A stretch of DNA of 28,088 nucleotides. Origin: Chromera velia. Lineage: Eukaryota; Sar; Chromeraceae. Below are positions 1 to 10,500 of the stretch, piece by piece (positions within the stretch are counted from its first letter, which is position 1; the number at the start of each line of letters is the position of its first letter). Under the pieces are notes generated by a model that worked only from the letters and a program-made list of their open reading frames with translations, was not told the DNA's origin and searched no databases. The translations under genes and the position numbers were made by a program. The DNA is taken from NCBI GenBank assembly GCA_018398765.1, contig JAHBMJ010000624.1, positions 1 to 28,088 on the forward strand, read 5' to 3'.

Positions 1-34
1 AATAATTAAAAGATATATTCAATTCCAATTCTAG

Positions 35-1035
35 TTCTATTCTTCTGTTTCGGCTTCGTCTGGCCTACTGAGTCCGGAGGAGCACGGAACAAGGTGGCTG
101 CTGGGAAAAGAAGTAGCTGTGGGGGGGGTGAAAAAAGCAGGCGAACTATATATTGTTCCTCTGGTGGAAGCTCTGATATCCCCCCACTGTTCTGACAGTG
201 TCACACTGATTTCTATATTGCTGAACGGAGGTGCAGATCCGAATCAGCCAGAGTACATAGTGGCATGCACCCCTCCATCAGATACTGAGTCTGAGCTGAA
301 CGAATGGGTATTCAAGTTGATGTCACCCCTCCAGGCAGCTGCGTACAGGCTTTACCAATGCTTCCAAAGTTCAAACAAGGCATCAAGCGTCAGGGCTCGG
401 GAAAATTTAAGGCTTTTGGTGAAGAGGGGAGCGGTGTGTTGCCCCAGACCGGCGAGACTGCCTGTCAGAGAGCCTCCATCCTCCCAATCGTCATGTTCCT
501 CTTCTTCAGGGGAGGCAGCGCTTGAATCAGGGGGGGTGGAGTCCGGCAGCGTCGCTGAGCCTCCCCGGGCCCGCTCCTGAGTGAAGTATCCCCTCTCCTA
601 ACGGTTTATCTCACTAGGGATGTGAGACTGGTGCGTTTTCTTTGCAAGACGGGAGGGGCAGATCCGAACGCAACGGGAACAATGGGAGAGGGGAGAACGG
701 AGGTGTGGCTTCCTCTCGTGTTCATGTTGGTGCAGACGTGGGGGAGGAGGAGAGTACAGACGACGTGGGAGCTTGTGAAGACACTCGCGTGTAGAGGTGA
801 GTGGGGGCCTGTTCTTGGTGTGGGAGGGGGGGGGAGTTAATTGGGAATTGCCTTTTCTTGTTTTTTCCTGCATATTTTCTTTCATATTGCATTCTTTTCG
901 AGTTGTTTCATAACATTATGTGGTGGTATCGTGTCGACTTCAAATGGTCTTTTAGCCAGTTCTCTCTAACTCGCAGAATGGGCCTCCTCGGAAATACTCA
1001 AAAAAGGCAAGTACCGTGACCCTTCTCCTGCCTCG

Positions 1036-1076
<41 letters not shown>

Positions 1077-1143
1077 ATGTGTGTGTATGTGTGTGTGTGT
1101 GTGTGTATGTGTATATGTGTGTATGTGTGTATGTGTATATGTA

Positions 1144-1176
<33 letters not shown>

Positions 1177-1191
1177 GTGTGTGTATGTACC

Positions 1192-1238
<47 letters not shown>

Positions 1239-1263
1239 GTGTATATATGTGTGTGTATGTATA

Positions 1264-1313
<50 letters not shown>

Positions 1314-1824
1314 TATGTGTGTGTGTGCGTTTCAGGCTGAAGTGGATTTAAGACATCTTTCCCTGCGGGAAAATTGGCCTAAATTGAGGGCAAGCTCCTC
1401 CTCAAGCCAGGACAGCGCCCCCTACCCCTTGGGGGAGAGGGATCTTGGGACCTGGGCTGCCGACCTGATCTTTCTCTACAAGGCCAGAAGAGCCCCCCTG
1501 CTCCTGCAGATTCTGCAAGCAGTCTTTGTCGAGTAGCTGGAAGAACCGCTGACTCTTAGAAAGAAAAACATCCACAACAAGGAATTATCACCGCTTATGT
1601 GTGCGATAAAAAAGAGGTGGGAACTGGGGGCGAAGGCACTTATCGAAGAAAAGAAGGTTTCGCTGCACCGCAGTAGCATAAAATCATTCACTGAGTCAAG
1701 GAAGCAGAGTCCGCTCCTTTCGGCTCTCAAGACGCGTCAGTGGGGAATTATAAAATCTATCCTGATGAAGGGAGGCATTCTCTCCCCAAAGGAGCTGGAG
1801 AGGGTATCCTCAGTGCAGGCCTTT
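35..1824 (+). pseudogene. Ankyrin-repeat-like gene, left part, cut by a retrotransposon
   Basis: Three open blocks read like ankyrin repeats. Block 1 (about 35-580, open to the left) has LLNGGADPNQPEY and NLRLLVKRGA. Block 2 (about 618-796) has LVRFLCKTGGADPN and ends at a consensus donor GTGAGT (797). Block 3 (1336-1824, acceptor TTTCAG at 1331-1335) has SPLMCAIKKRWELGAKALIEE and SPLLSALKTRQWGIIKSILM. GADPN and SPLxxA are typical ankyrin-repeat wording, and such proteins usually act as protein-binding scaffolds; no partner can be inferred. Exon joins are not fully resolved: the 797 donor is phase 1 while the best 1336 frame is phase 0, and block 1 meets TGA at 578-580. One in-frame TAG (1534-1536) interrupts block 3. 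The frame runs directly into the LTR at 1825. Probably a disrupted or decaying gene; moderate confidence in the family, low in the exact exons. Confidence 0.55.
1035..1330. repeat. (TA)n/(TG)n microsatellite in an intron
   Basis: A run of TA repeats (about 1035-1060) passes into roughly 270 bp of TG repeats with TATG interruptions. It lies between the donor at 797 and the acceptor near 1335, so it is intronic. The long Cys/Val/Tyr reading frames across it are artefacts of the repeat. Confidence 0.9.
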
Positions 1825-2109
1825 TGTAAGATTGCTAAGAGATAACTAGGGAGGATTTCTAGAGCCATTCATTGGACGCACAAAAGAACTGATCGTTCGG
1901 TTCTTCTTCTAGACATTGTTGTTTCTCCATAAACCATAATACATCACAACACCAGTATCAGTTTGTGAAAAGACGCATGCAGCAAAAACATGCAGACTGA
2001 GGCAGGCCGGTAGACTAAGCGCGTGCGTCAAACACACGGCGGCGCGATCATAATCAGGCGATGACAATCAGGCGATGACACGTTGGCGGCGCCAGGCATC
2101 AGTACTACA
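1825..2109 (-). repeat. LTR1 (outer 3' LTR of copy A)
   Basis: 285 bp, starts TGTAAG and ends TACTACA on the + strand, giving TG...CA termini in either reading. It differs from LTR2 at about 11 positions and from LTR3 at about 15 plus a 3-bp gap, counted by eye. It contains a 14-bp tandem duplication (AATCAGGCGATGAC twice, near 2053-2080) and an inverted repeat around 1884-1910. The left flank is CCTTT (1820-1824). Confidence 0.93.
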
Positions 2110-2805
2110 ACATGCCTGCCCCTCTTAGATGTGTGTCCTCACACGCAGTCAAACCTGAATGGACACACTTTTATCAAATACAGCTGGACAAGACATTTAT
2201 TCACTGACGGCCAGACACACGAGACTGCAGTGAATCAATCGATCTCAATCGACCCACAAACGACCCATCACATAAACATCCCTCGACATATTGGCATGCC
2301 ACGGCCAACAACATGAGCAGGCATCGGCTTGCATGGACCCCTTCATACAGCCGATCATGGAAGAACACCCATTCAGATTGGATTCTCCACATTCAGTCAC
2401 CAGACAAGTGACTCCGTGCATTAAACGGTGCAAGAAAAATAAATAGACGGAAGAAGAGAACAGAATACATGCATGCACGCGCGAAAAGCATTGAGAGGGA
2501 AACCTGAACATAGGAAAGAGAAAAGCAATAAAAAGCATACAAAAGAGAGAGAAAAAATAGGGAAAGACACAGAAAAAGATGCAGAGACGATGACAGAGAG
2601 AGAAGACATCGTCACAAGACAGAGAGAAGAAAACTGCATCATTCATTCATTCACTCATTCATGCATTCATTCATTCATCCATAATAAATTTCATTCTCAC
2701 TTCCCCCGTCCTTCCCGCGACCCTTCAGAAATAGAACGAGAGTGAGAGAAAGTCATACACAAACATTTACTCATATGCATTCATTCCTTTTGATTCCTAG
2801 TCTCC
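2110..2805 (-). other. 3' non-coding region of copy A with a conserved 133-codon frame
   Basis: About 700 bp separate the end of integrase from the 3' LTR. On the coding strand it is pyrimidine-rich and includes an (ATTC)n tract on the + strand (about 2639-2682). A 133-codon ATG frame (2646-2245, minus) encodes a Phe/Leu/Cys-rich stretch such as FFCVFPYFFSLFCMLFIAF, followed by a Cys-rich tail. The same frame is open in copy B. It may be chance in low-complexity DNA; no homology to a known env protein is recognised. Confidence 0.6.
2639..2682. repeat. (ATTC)n microsatellite, copy A
   Basis: About ten imperfect ATTC units in the 3' non-coding region of the retrotransposon. The equivalent tract in copy B lies at 8718-8757 and has a different unit number. 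Confidence 0.85.
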
Positions 2806-4410
2806 TCACTTCTTTCCCCTTCTCCCTCCAAGAGGCCTTCCAGGCTGCGCCAAAAACTCTCTGATTTTTGAACGAGCATTCAGAAGATTCTCTGATGGCT
2901 CCCACATGGCATTCTCTTCTGAATCCCCTTTCCAGTGTACCAAATACTCCACACTATGACAAATCTTCCTCTTGTCGAGGACTATCTCTACTTCATGCTC
3001 TTCTTCAGTCAAGTATGGAAGGCGTACCGGCGGAGGATTCTTTTCAGACTGTCCTTCTTGCAACAAATATCTCTTCAACCAAACCACGTGGAGAACTGGA
3101 TGTCTTCTGACCCCCTCAGGAAATACCAGTTCGTATGCGACCTTTCCGACCCGTCGGTCTACTTCAAATGGCCCGTACCACAGATATACAAGTTTCTTTC
3201 GATCTCCCTCCAGTGTTTTTGCTCCAGCAAAGAAGTTCCTGTGGACTATAACCCAATTCCCAGGTTTGAATTCTTCTTCTCTTCTTTTCTGGTTGTAGTA
3301 ATGTGCTGTTCTCTCCCTTGCTCTCTCCAATCGGTCTCTCACCTCCTGAACGATGTCCACCCTCTTCTTCAAGTCTTGTGAAGCTTCAAGTGAGGATGGG
3401 TGGGGGCAGAGAAAACTGGGGAGAGTGAGTGGATCTCTTCGTTCAACAACATGGAAGGGAGTGAATCCAGTCGACTTGTGGATGCTCATGCGGACTGCAA
3501 AGGCAAGCATCTTCAAGTGCTGGGGCTAGTCCTTCTGATGGTCTATGACGAAGCACCGAAGCATCTGCTCAAGTGTCCAATTCTCGATCTCCGTCTGTCC
3601 ATCTGTCTGAGGGTGCTGAGCAGTTGACATCTTGAGCTTAGTTCTACATAGGTAGAACAGTGTTTGCCAGAAGTTTGAGAGAAACCTGGAGTCGCGATCA
3701 GAGACAATTGATTGTGGCATGCCATGCTCATACACCACTTTGTTAAAAAACTTTTGTGCTATCTCTCGGGCTCCGGCTGTTTCTCTGGTGGGAACAAAGA
3801 TCGCCCACTTGCTCAACCTGTACACCACGTCCATAATTGAGTCAACTACCTCTCCCTTGAACTGAACAGGCGGCAGACCAGTAATGAAATCCATTGAGAG
3901 ATCGTGAAAGGGAGACTCTGGCACAGAGAGTGGTTGAAGAAGGCCTGCAGGCTTTTCGTTCGACGGTTTGTTCCTTTGACACACATCGCAGTGAGCGACG
4001 TAGTGTATCACCCACTTCCACATGTGTGGCCAAAAGAAGTCTGCAGCCAGTCGTCGGTAGGTCTTGTCCACTCCAAGGTGCCCAGCCAAAGGAGAATCGT
4101 GATACTCCCAGATGACTTGCCTTTGCAGTGTCTTTGTCGGGATCGCCAGTCTCCTCTGGTCGTAGTACAGAAGTCCCTCCTTCACCAAAAAATGACTCAA
4201 ACGTAAACGTAGGTAGGCAGGGGGGATGCCTTGGGTGGGAGCATGAGTAAGGAAAGGAAGGAGCTCCTTGAAGAAAGAGTCTTGAGCGTACCCCTTCTTA
4301 ACTTGATCCAGAAACTTTGTGTCTAGACAGACCTTTCGAGTGCTTTCCATCTGGGCAATTCGGTCTCTTTCCTTTTTATCAGATCTCTCCTCTCCTGTCT
4401 GCTTCTGCAT
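2806..4410 (-). pseudogene. pol: Integrase with chromodomain, copy A (one internal stop)
   Basis: Integrase inserts the cDNA into host chromatin. The HHCC zinc domain is visible (HDSPLAGH ... CDVC), then the DDE core: MDFITGLP, VSDRDSRF and DGQTEIEN. A TAG at 3526-3528 (TGG in copy B) splits the frame, which reopens at once and runs to 2806. The C-terminal half has the GPY/F module (YLWYGPFEVDRRVGKVAYEL, HPVLHVVWLKRY) and a chromodomain (EVEIVLDKRKI, EYLVHWKGDSEENAMWEP). Chromodomains of chromoviruses direct integration to modified histones. Apart from the single stop all landmarks are intact, making this the best-preserved pol end in the window. Confidence 0.93.
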
Positions 4411-4425
4411 TCTGGTTCAAGACGG

Positions 4426-5819
4426 TCAACGTGACAGTGCGTCTGCCATAACGTTCTTAAAGCCAGGGATGTACTGAGGAACAATGCCCAATGCATTCAG
4501 GAAGATGGCCCATCTCTTCACTCTGTCGGGGCCTTCGATCAGACCCTCTGAAGTGCCGAGCTACTTCAAGCTCTCGTGATCGGAGTAGACCTTCGTGGTG
4601 TGATTCATATAAATGCGGAAAGTCTTCACTCCAAACACAACTGCCAGAAGCTCCTTCTCCCGAATCGGATACTTCTGCTCAGCTTGAACAAGCTTCTTGG
4701 AAGCAAAGGCTACAACTCTCAGTCCATTTACTCTTGGATCCCACTGCATCAGAGCTGCCGCGATGCAGATCTCTTTCTTTGACGCATCAACATACAAGTC
4801 GAAAGGGTGGATGGGATCTGGGATAGAGAGAAGAATCAATTCTGCAATCTTCTCTTTCAACTCCTTGAACGCTGCTTCACAGACCTCTGACCAAACGAAC
4901 TCGACCTTCGCCTAAAGAAGAGAAGTGAGCGGGGCTGTGATGTGACTGTACTTGTAGATGAATCTTCGAAACCAGTTGCACAGTCCTAAGAAGACACGGA
5001 GCTCGTGTTTGTTCTCAGGCTTTGGCTAAGTCTAAACGAGCTCTGCCTTCTTCGGCTCCGCTCTCACTCCTATATCCGAGATCTCCAGCCCGATATACAT
5101 AACTTTTGGGACAAAGAATTTGCACTTGGAGATCTTCACATAATACTCGTCTTTTCTCGGGCATCCAAGGATTCATCCTCTTCATGTTGGTTGACCGTCG
5201 GGGAGTACATGAGGACGTCATCGATCCAAGCAAATGCGCAGTTATCCAGAACTTCGCGAAGGCAAACCTGAATAGCTCGCTGGCTGGTCGGCGGTGGGTT
5301 ACACATCCCAAAAGGCATGACCAGCCACTCATAGTTGCGATACCGGGTGCACATCGCTGTCTTTGGTTCGTCATCCAGTCGAATGCGAAGCTGATAGAAA
5401 AACTGCCGCATATCAAGGACTGAAAAAATCTTCGCTCCGTGGAGACGGTCCAACAATTCTTCCGGTCTGGGCATCGCATACTTGTCCTTGATCATGATTT
5501 TATTGATGGCGCGGTAGTCGATGCACATCCGTAGACTCCCATCTTTCTTCGCCATAAAGAAGGTTGGTGCCGCAAATGGAGAGACAGAGGGACGGATGAA
5601 TCCCTTTGCCAGCAGATCATCCAGTTGTCTCCTCATCTTATCAAGCTCTCCAAAAGAAAGTCGGTATGGCGGCCAAGCGGGAGGAGGGTGTCCAGGCTCC
5701 AGATCAATCGTGAACTCGACTGACCGTCTTGGAGGTGGCTTGGGGATCTCGTCGCAAAAGATGTCCCGATACCCTCCCACCACCCGTCGAGCTGCAGAGT
5801 GGAGGGAAGGATCACTCAT
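4426..5819 (-). pseudogene. pol: Reverse transcriptase and RNase H of copy A
   Basis: RT is open from 5819 to 5136 (227 aa): KGFIRPSVSPFAAP, RMCIDYRAINK, VLDMRQFFYQLRI with the first catalytic Asp, MPFGMCNPPPTSQ, and the catalytic box FAWIDDVLMYS, which has Trp where most Ty3 elements have Tyr or Phe. A frameshift near 5140, shared with copy B, moves the thumb (EYYVKISKCKFFVPKV) to another frame, followed by stops at 5032 (shared), 5026 (private) and 4912 (shared). RNase H (about 4560-4860) keeps DLYVDAS, REKELLAVVFG and YSDHESLK, the usual D-E-D residues. TAG 4561-4563 is private (TGG in copy B). The region ends in ADALSR followed by TGA (shared). Confidence 0.93.
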
Positions 5820-5828
5820 AACTTTTGA

Positions 5829-6599
5829 TCACCCCCTATGGAGTGTTTCATCCTTCTCCCTCTCTGCCTTCTCTTCTGCTGTCTCTCCTTCTGGCACTTC
5901 CTTCTCTGTCTCTTCTCTGATTGCCGCTGCCATTTTCGCCTCACCTGGTGGTTCTACCTCCAAGGTCATCGGCATAAGGGCCAGCACAGGCTCCAGCATT
6001 TCCAACCTACAAAGATACACGTCTCGCACACGGCCCTTCCTGACCTTTCTTTTGAACTCTCTGCTGGAAAGAGTACGGACAGATGTCTGTGTCTGTGACT
6101 TGATAGTGACTGACCTTTCATGAGCCCCTGGGATTGGAATCTCCACTTCTTCTTTGCCCCAATGCACATGAGGCTCATGTTTGATCAGCCACTTCATGCC
6201 CAGATAGACATCATAGTCGTCATCGAGGTCAGCTAGGGTGAACTTCATTCTCTGGTGGTACCTCTGAATGGAGAAGGCCAGAGGACTGGTGTACTCGCTG
6301 ACCGTAGTCACCACCGTCTGCCCGTCTTCTCCCTTAATGGCCCCCCTGCACTAACACGAATTTTACATCTTTCTGATGGGAAGACCTTTGTTGTGAGCGA
6401 ATTGGGCAGACAGAAATGTCTCCCCCACCTCACAATCTAAGAGCACTCTCACCGGAATGCTCTCGACAGTGCCCTGGAAGTGAATCATCTTCACCTTCCC
6501 GTCAGCACTGGCAGCGCCGATCATATTCACCTGGTCATATACGTAGGGGTCAGTGGGCTGCTCTCCCTCAATGTTCATCGAAAGCTCATTGTCAGGGAA
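5829..6599 (-). pseudogene. pro: Aspartic protease and linker of copy A (broken)
   Basis: The retroviral-type protease region follows gag in frame. The flap and active-site neighbourhood reads VRVLLDCEVGETFLS, where the family has LLDSGAxxxFIS; the catalytic D-S/T-G has become D-C-E. The C-terminal signature YDVYLGMKWL matches the family ILGMxWL motif. TAA (6363-6365, shared with copy B) and TAG (6351-6353, private) interrupt the frame. A Glu/Lys-rich linker leads to TGA (5829-5831, shared), after which RT continues in the same frame. The protease would cleave the polyprotein in an active element; here it is certainly dead. Confidence 0.85.
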
Positions 6600-7834
6600 C
6601 TAGAATTCTTCCTCTCCTTCTCCAACAACCTGATCCCCCTCCTGCCCTGCAGTTTGGATACCAGCTGTACGGCTTTTCCAAGCATGCCCTCTCTGCCTCC
6701 CCTGTGGGCGACCTCTCTGCACGTTCGGTGGAGAGCTACGCGGTGGCCCTGTTCGTCTGACTGGCATCCATACCCATCGTCCTTCTCCATCGCCGGCGCC
6801 AACAGGTGAACCTCCCTGACCACCATACGCGGGTCTCTGCGGTCCCGAAGGACCCCATAGCCTTCTTTCGTACGGCTGCTGCAGTCTGGGAACATTTGAT
6901 CCGAACCCTCTCTACAAAGACAAGAAGGATAGACAATCTTTTTTCTCATGTCCCTTCTGCTTACAGAAGAAGCACCGTCCTTGTCGCATCAGTTCGGCTC
7001 TCTCTTTTGAAGAAAGAGAGCACACAACGTCCAGCTGCATAGGAACAGGTCCGTCAGAATTGGACCCACCCTGGTGCTTTCCGTTCGGTCTGCTGCCCCC
7101 AGTCTGAGCGTGCCTCCTTCGGTTCCCACCCCTTCCTTCCAAAGTCTCCGCTGCGATACAAGCCGCCTCCACTGCCTCCTCAAGAGTGGAAAGAGCTTTT
7201 TTGTTCACCTCAAGGCAAATCGGGTCAGGGATGGCCTTTTTGAAGATGTGAATAAGATCAACAGGGGTCGATATGTCTTTGATCTCTTCCACCAGGTCTA
7301 GGAAGGCGTCTCCAAAGCTCTCCATGCCCTGTGCTTTCGAGTATTGGAGCTCCTCCAGTGCATCCCTGCGGTGATCTTGCTCCAGCGGGTCGATGTACCT
7401 CTTTTTTAGTGCCTCTGCGAAGTTTTAGAAGGAACGGAAGGGAGTTGCGCTTTTTTGCTTCCGATGGACCTACTTTTTCAGAGTCTTCGACAGATAGCTC
7501 TTCGAAATAAAGAGCCATCAACTCTCCAACACTCCCGTGCCCTGGCAATACTCCTTCATGTCTTCGAGCCAGTCAGAGACCTCATGCCGATCCCCTGCAC
7601 CCTCACCTTGCAGGCTCGAGGCAGTTCTCCATCGAGCAACAGAGGATGTTCATCGGCAGACGTCTCCACTCCAGCGGCCATGGTCGGAAGCACAACTTGC
7701 GTCCATGGCTCCCGAACTTCATCTGCCAGCCTCTGTATCACAGAGCGCTGCAAGAGAAGTTCCTGGCACAGCTTCTGGAACTGCACGTTGCATTCAGACT
7801 GAGTAATAAACTGACTGAATGTCCTTTCAGCCAT
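6600..7834 (-). pseudogene. gag: gag of copy A (broken)
   Basis: Gag forms the retroelement particle and binds RNA. Translation would start at ATG 7834 (MAERTFSQF...). The frame ends at 7556, and capsid-like sequence (SDWLEDMKEYCQG) continues in another frame, then in a third frame from about 7548, so at least two frameshifts are present; both also occur in copy B. A further private 1-nt insertion near 7434 shifts the frame again. The nucleocapsid carries a canonical CCHC zinc knuckle CFFCKQKGHEKKDC (about 6930-6971). A private TAG (6912-6914) replaces a CAG of copy B. Gag ends at TAG 6600-6602, followed in the same frame by the protease. Confidence 0.85.
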
Positions 7835-7889
7835 TTAGTGCAACCACAACATAAATAGATTTGATCAACGATAGCCTCTGGTCGAACGA

Positions 7890-7904
7890 GGCTCTCTGCT
7901 ATCC
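7890..7904 (-). other. Candidate primer-binding site, copy A
   Basis: Directly inside the 5' LTR the coding strand reads GGATAGCAGAG. TAGCAGAG is complementary to the acceptor 3' end of typical initiator tRNA-Met, and GG stands where TGG (complement of CCA) is expected, with one extra base. The match is imperfect, and self-priming or another tRNA remains possible. Confidence 0.4.
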
Positions 7905-8189
7905 TGTAAGATTGCTAAGAGATAACTAGGGAGGATTTCTAGAGCCATTCATAGGACGCACAAAAGAGCTGATCGTTCAGTTCTTCTTCTAGACATTGTT
8001 GTTTCTCCATAAACCATAATACATCACAACACCGGTGTCAGTCTGTAAAAAGACGTATGCAGCAAAAACATGCAGACTGAGGCAGGCCGGCAGACTAAGC
8101 GCGTGCGTCAAACACGTGGCGGCGCGATCATAATCAGGCGATGACAATCAGGCGATGACACGTTGGCGGCGCCAGGCATCAGTACTACA
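7905..8189 (-). repeat. LTR2 (central LTR shared by copies A and B)
   Basis: 285 bp, with the same termini as LTR1. It acts structurally as the 5' LTR of copy A and the 3' LTR of copy B. No target-site duplication separates the copies: the flanks are the element's own leader (left) and 3' non-coding region (right). It carries only about four private differences, fewer than LTR1 or LTR3. Confidence 0.93.
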
Positions 8190-8881
8190 ACATGCCCGCC
8201 CCTCTCAGATGTGTGTCCTCATATATAGTCAAACCTGAATGGACACACTTTTATCAAATGCAGCTGGACAAGACATTTATTCACTGACAGCCAGACACAC
8301 GAGACTGCAGTGAATCAATCGATCTCAATCGACCCGCAAACGACCCATCACATAAACATCCCTCGACATATTGGCATGCCACGGCCAACAACATGAGCAG
8401 GCATCGGCTTGCATGGACCCCTTTATACAGCCGATCATGGAAGAACACCCATTCAGACTGGATGCTCCACATTCAGTCACCAGACAAGTGACTCCGTGCA
8501 TTAAACGGTGCAAGAAAAATAAATAGACGGAAGAAGAGAACAGAATACATGCATGCGCGCGCGAAAGGCATTGATAAGGAAACCTGAGCATAGGAAAGAG
8601 AAAAGCAATAAAAAGCATACAAAAGAGAGAGAAAAAATAGGGAAAGACACAGAAAAAGATGCAGAGACAATAACAGAGAGAGAAGACATCGTCACAAGAC
8701 AGAGAGAAGAAAACTGCATCATTCATTCATTCATTCATGCATTCATTCATTCATCCATAATAAATTTCATTTTCACTTCCCCCGTCCTTCCCGCAACCCC
8801 TCAGGAATAGAACGAGAGTGAGAGAAAGTCATGCACAAACATTTACTCATATGCATTCATTCCCTTTGATTCCTAGTCTCC
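8190..8881 (-). other. 3' non-coding region of copy B with a conserved 133-codon frame
   Basis: Equivalent of 2110-2805. The corresponding ATG frame (8726-8325, minus) is also 133 codons and open, with about ten amino-acid differences from copy A. An (ATTC)n tract lies at about 8718-8757. A possible polypurine tract (AGAGGGGCGGG on the coding strand) lies close to LTR2. Confidence 0.6.
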
Positions 8882-10500
8882 TCACTTCTTTCCCCTTCTC
8901 CCTCCAAGAGGCCTTCCAGGCTGCGCCAAAAACTCTCTGATTTTTGAACGAGCATTCAGAAGATTCTCTGATGGCTCCCACATAGCATTCTCTTCTGAAT
9001 CCCCTTTCCAGTGTACCAAATACTCCACACTACGACAAATCTTCCTCTTGTTGAGGACTGTCTCTATTTCATGCTCTTCTTCAGTCAAGTGTGGAAGGCG
9101 TACCGGCGGAGGATTCTTTTCAGACTGTCCTTCTTGCAACAAATATCTCTTCAACCAAACCACGTGGAGAACTGGATGTCTTCTGACCCCCTCAGGAAAT
9201 ACCAGTTCGTATGCGACCTTTCCGACCGTCGGTCTACTTCAAATAGCCCGTACCACAGATATACAAGTTTCTTTCGATCTCCCTCCAGTGTTTTTGCTCC
9301 AGCAAAGAAGTTCCTGTGGACCATAACCCAATTCCCAGGTTTGAATTCTTCTTCTCTTCTTTTCTGGTTGTAGTAATGTGCTGCTCTCTCCCTCGCTCTC
9401 TCCAATCGATCTCTCACCTCCTGAACGATATCTACCCTCTCCTTCAAGTCTTGTGAAGCTTCAAGTGAGGATGGGTGGGGGCAGAGAAAACTGGGGAGAG
9501 TGAGTGGATCTTTTCGTTCAACGGCATGGAAGGGAGTGAATCCAGTCGACTTGTGGACGCTCGTGCGGACTGCAAAGGCAAGCATCTTCAAGTGCTGGGG
9601 CCAGTCCTTCTGATGGTCTACGACAAAGCACCGAAGCATCTGCTCAAGCGTCCGATTCTCGATCTCCGTCTGTCCATCTGTCTGAGGGTGCTGAGCAGTT
9701 GACATCTTGAGCTTAGTTCTACATAGGTAGAACAGTGTTTGCCAGAAGTTTGAGAGAAACCTGGAGTCGCGATCAGAGACAATTGATTGTGGCATGCCAT
9801 GCTCATACACCACTTTGTTAAAAAACTTTTGTGCTATCTCTCGGGCTCCGGCTGTTTCTCTGGTGGGAACAAAGATCGCCCACTTGCTCAACCTGCACAC
9901 CACGTCCATAATTGAGTCAACTACCTCTCCCTTGAACTGAACAGGTGGAAGACCAGTAATGAAATCCATTGAGAGATCGTGAAAGGGAGACTCTGGCACA
10001 GAGAGTGGTTGAAGAAGGCCTGCAGGCTTTTCGTTCGACGGTTTGTTCCTTTGACACACATCGCAGTGAGCGACGTAGTGTATCACCCACTTCCACATGT
10101 GTGGCCAAAAGAAGTCTGCAGCCAGTCGTCGGTAGGTCTTGTCCACTCCAAGGTGCCCAGCCAAAGGAGAATCGTGACACTCCCAGATGACTTGCCTTTG
10201 CAGTGTCTTTGTCGGGATCGCCAGTCTCCTCTGATCATAGTACAAAAGTCCCTCCTTCACCGAGAAATGACTCAAACGTAAACGCAGGTAGGCAGGGGGG
10301 ATGCCTTAGGTAGGAGCATGAGTAAGGAAAGGAAGGAGCTCTTTGAAGAAAGAGTCTTGAGCGTACCCCTTCTTAACTTGATCCAGAAACTTTGTGTCTA
10401 GACAGACCTTTCGAGTGCTTTCCATCTGGGCAATTCGGTCTCTTTCCTTTTCATCAGATCTCTCCTCTCCTGTCTGCTTCTGCGTTCTGGTTCGAGACGG
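8882..10500 (-). pseudogene. pol: Integrase with chromodomain, copy B (stop and frameshift)
   Basis: From about 10500 the frame is open until TAA 10306-10308 (CAA in copy A), then again 10275-9151 (374 aa). It contains the HHCC finger (HDSPLAGH, CDVC) and DDE core (MDFITGLP, VSDRDSRF, DGQTEIENRTLEQ), uninterrupted across the position where copy A has a stop. A 1-nt deletion near 9226 shifts the frame inside the GPY/F module; GPF is also changed to GLF. The chromodomain (YLVHWKGDSEENAMWEP) is intact in another frame, 9163-8882. The two copies have complementary damage. Confidence 0.93.

Larger units (their letters stand above)
1825..8189 (-). mobile_element. Ty3/gypsy chromovirus, copy A (shares its 5' LTR with copy B)
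   Basis: The element reads on the minus strand: 5' LTR 7905-8189, short leader, gag, protease, RT, RNase H, integrase with chromodomain, about 700 bp of 3' non-coding DNA, and 3' LTR 1825-2109. The order PR-RT-RH-IN and a C-terminal chromodomain define a chromovirus of the Ty3/gypsy group. LTRs begin TG and end CA. A short purine-rich run (rc of about 2115-2126) near the 3' LTR may be the polypurine tract. Stops private to this copy lie at 6912, 6351, 5026, 4561, 4417 and 3526 (lowest coordinate of each), and gag has a private 1-nt insertion near 7434. It cannot make a complete polyprotein. RT, however, is open from 5819 to 5136, and the integrase is broken only by one stop. Confidence 0.95.

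Noticed and set aside
1016-1536. Overlapping 90-157 codon frames rich in Cys, Val and Tyr
   Set aside because: They are translations of a (TG)n microsatellite in all frames; only the part after 1336 has non-repeat sequence.
2245-2646. Envelope gene of the retrotransposon
   Set aside because: The frame is short, lacks recognisable envelope features and lies in low-complexity pyrimidine-rich DNA; kept only as a conserved open frame.
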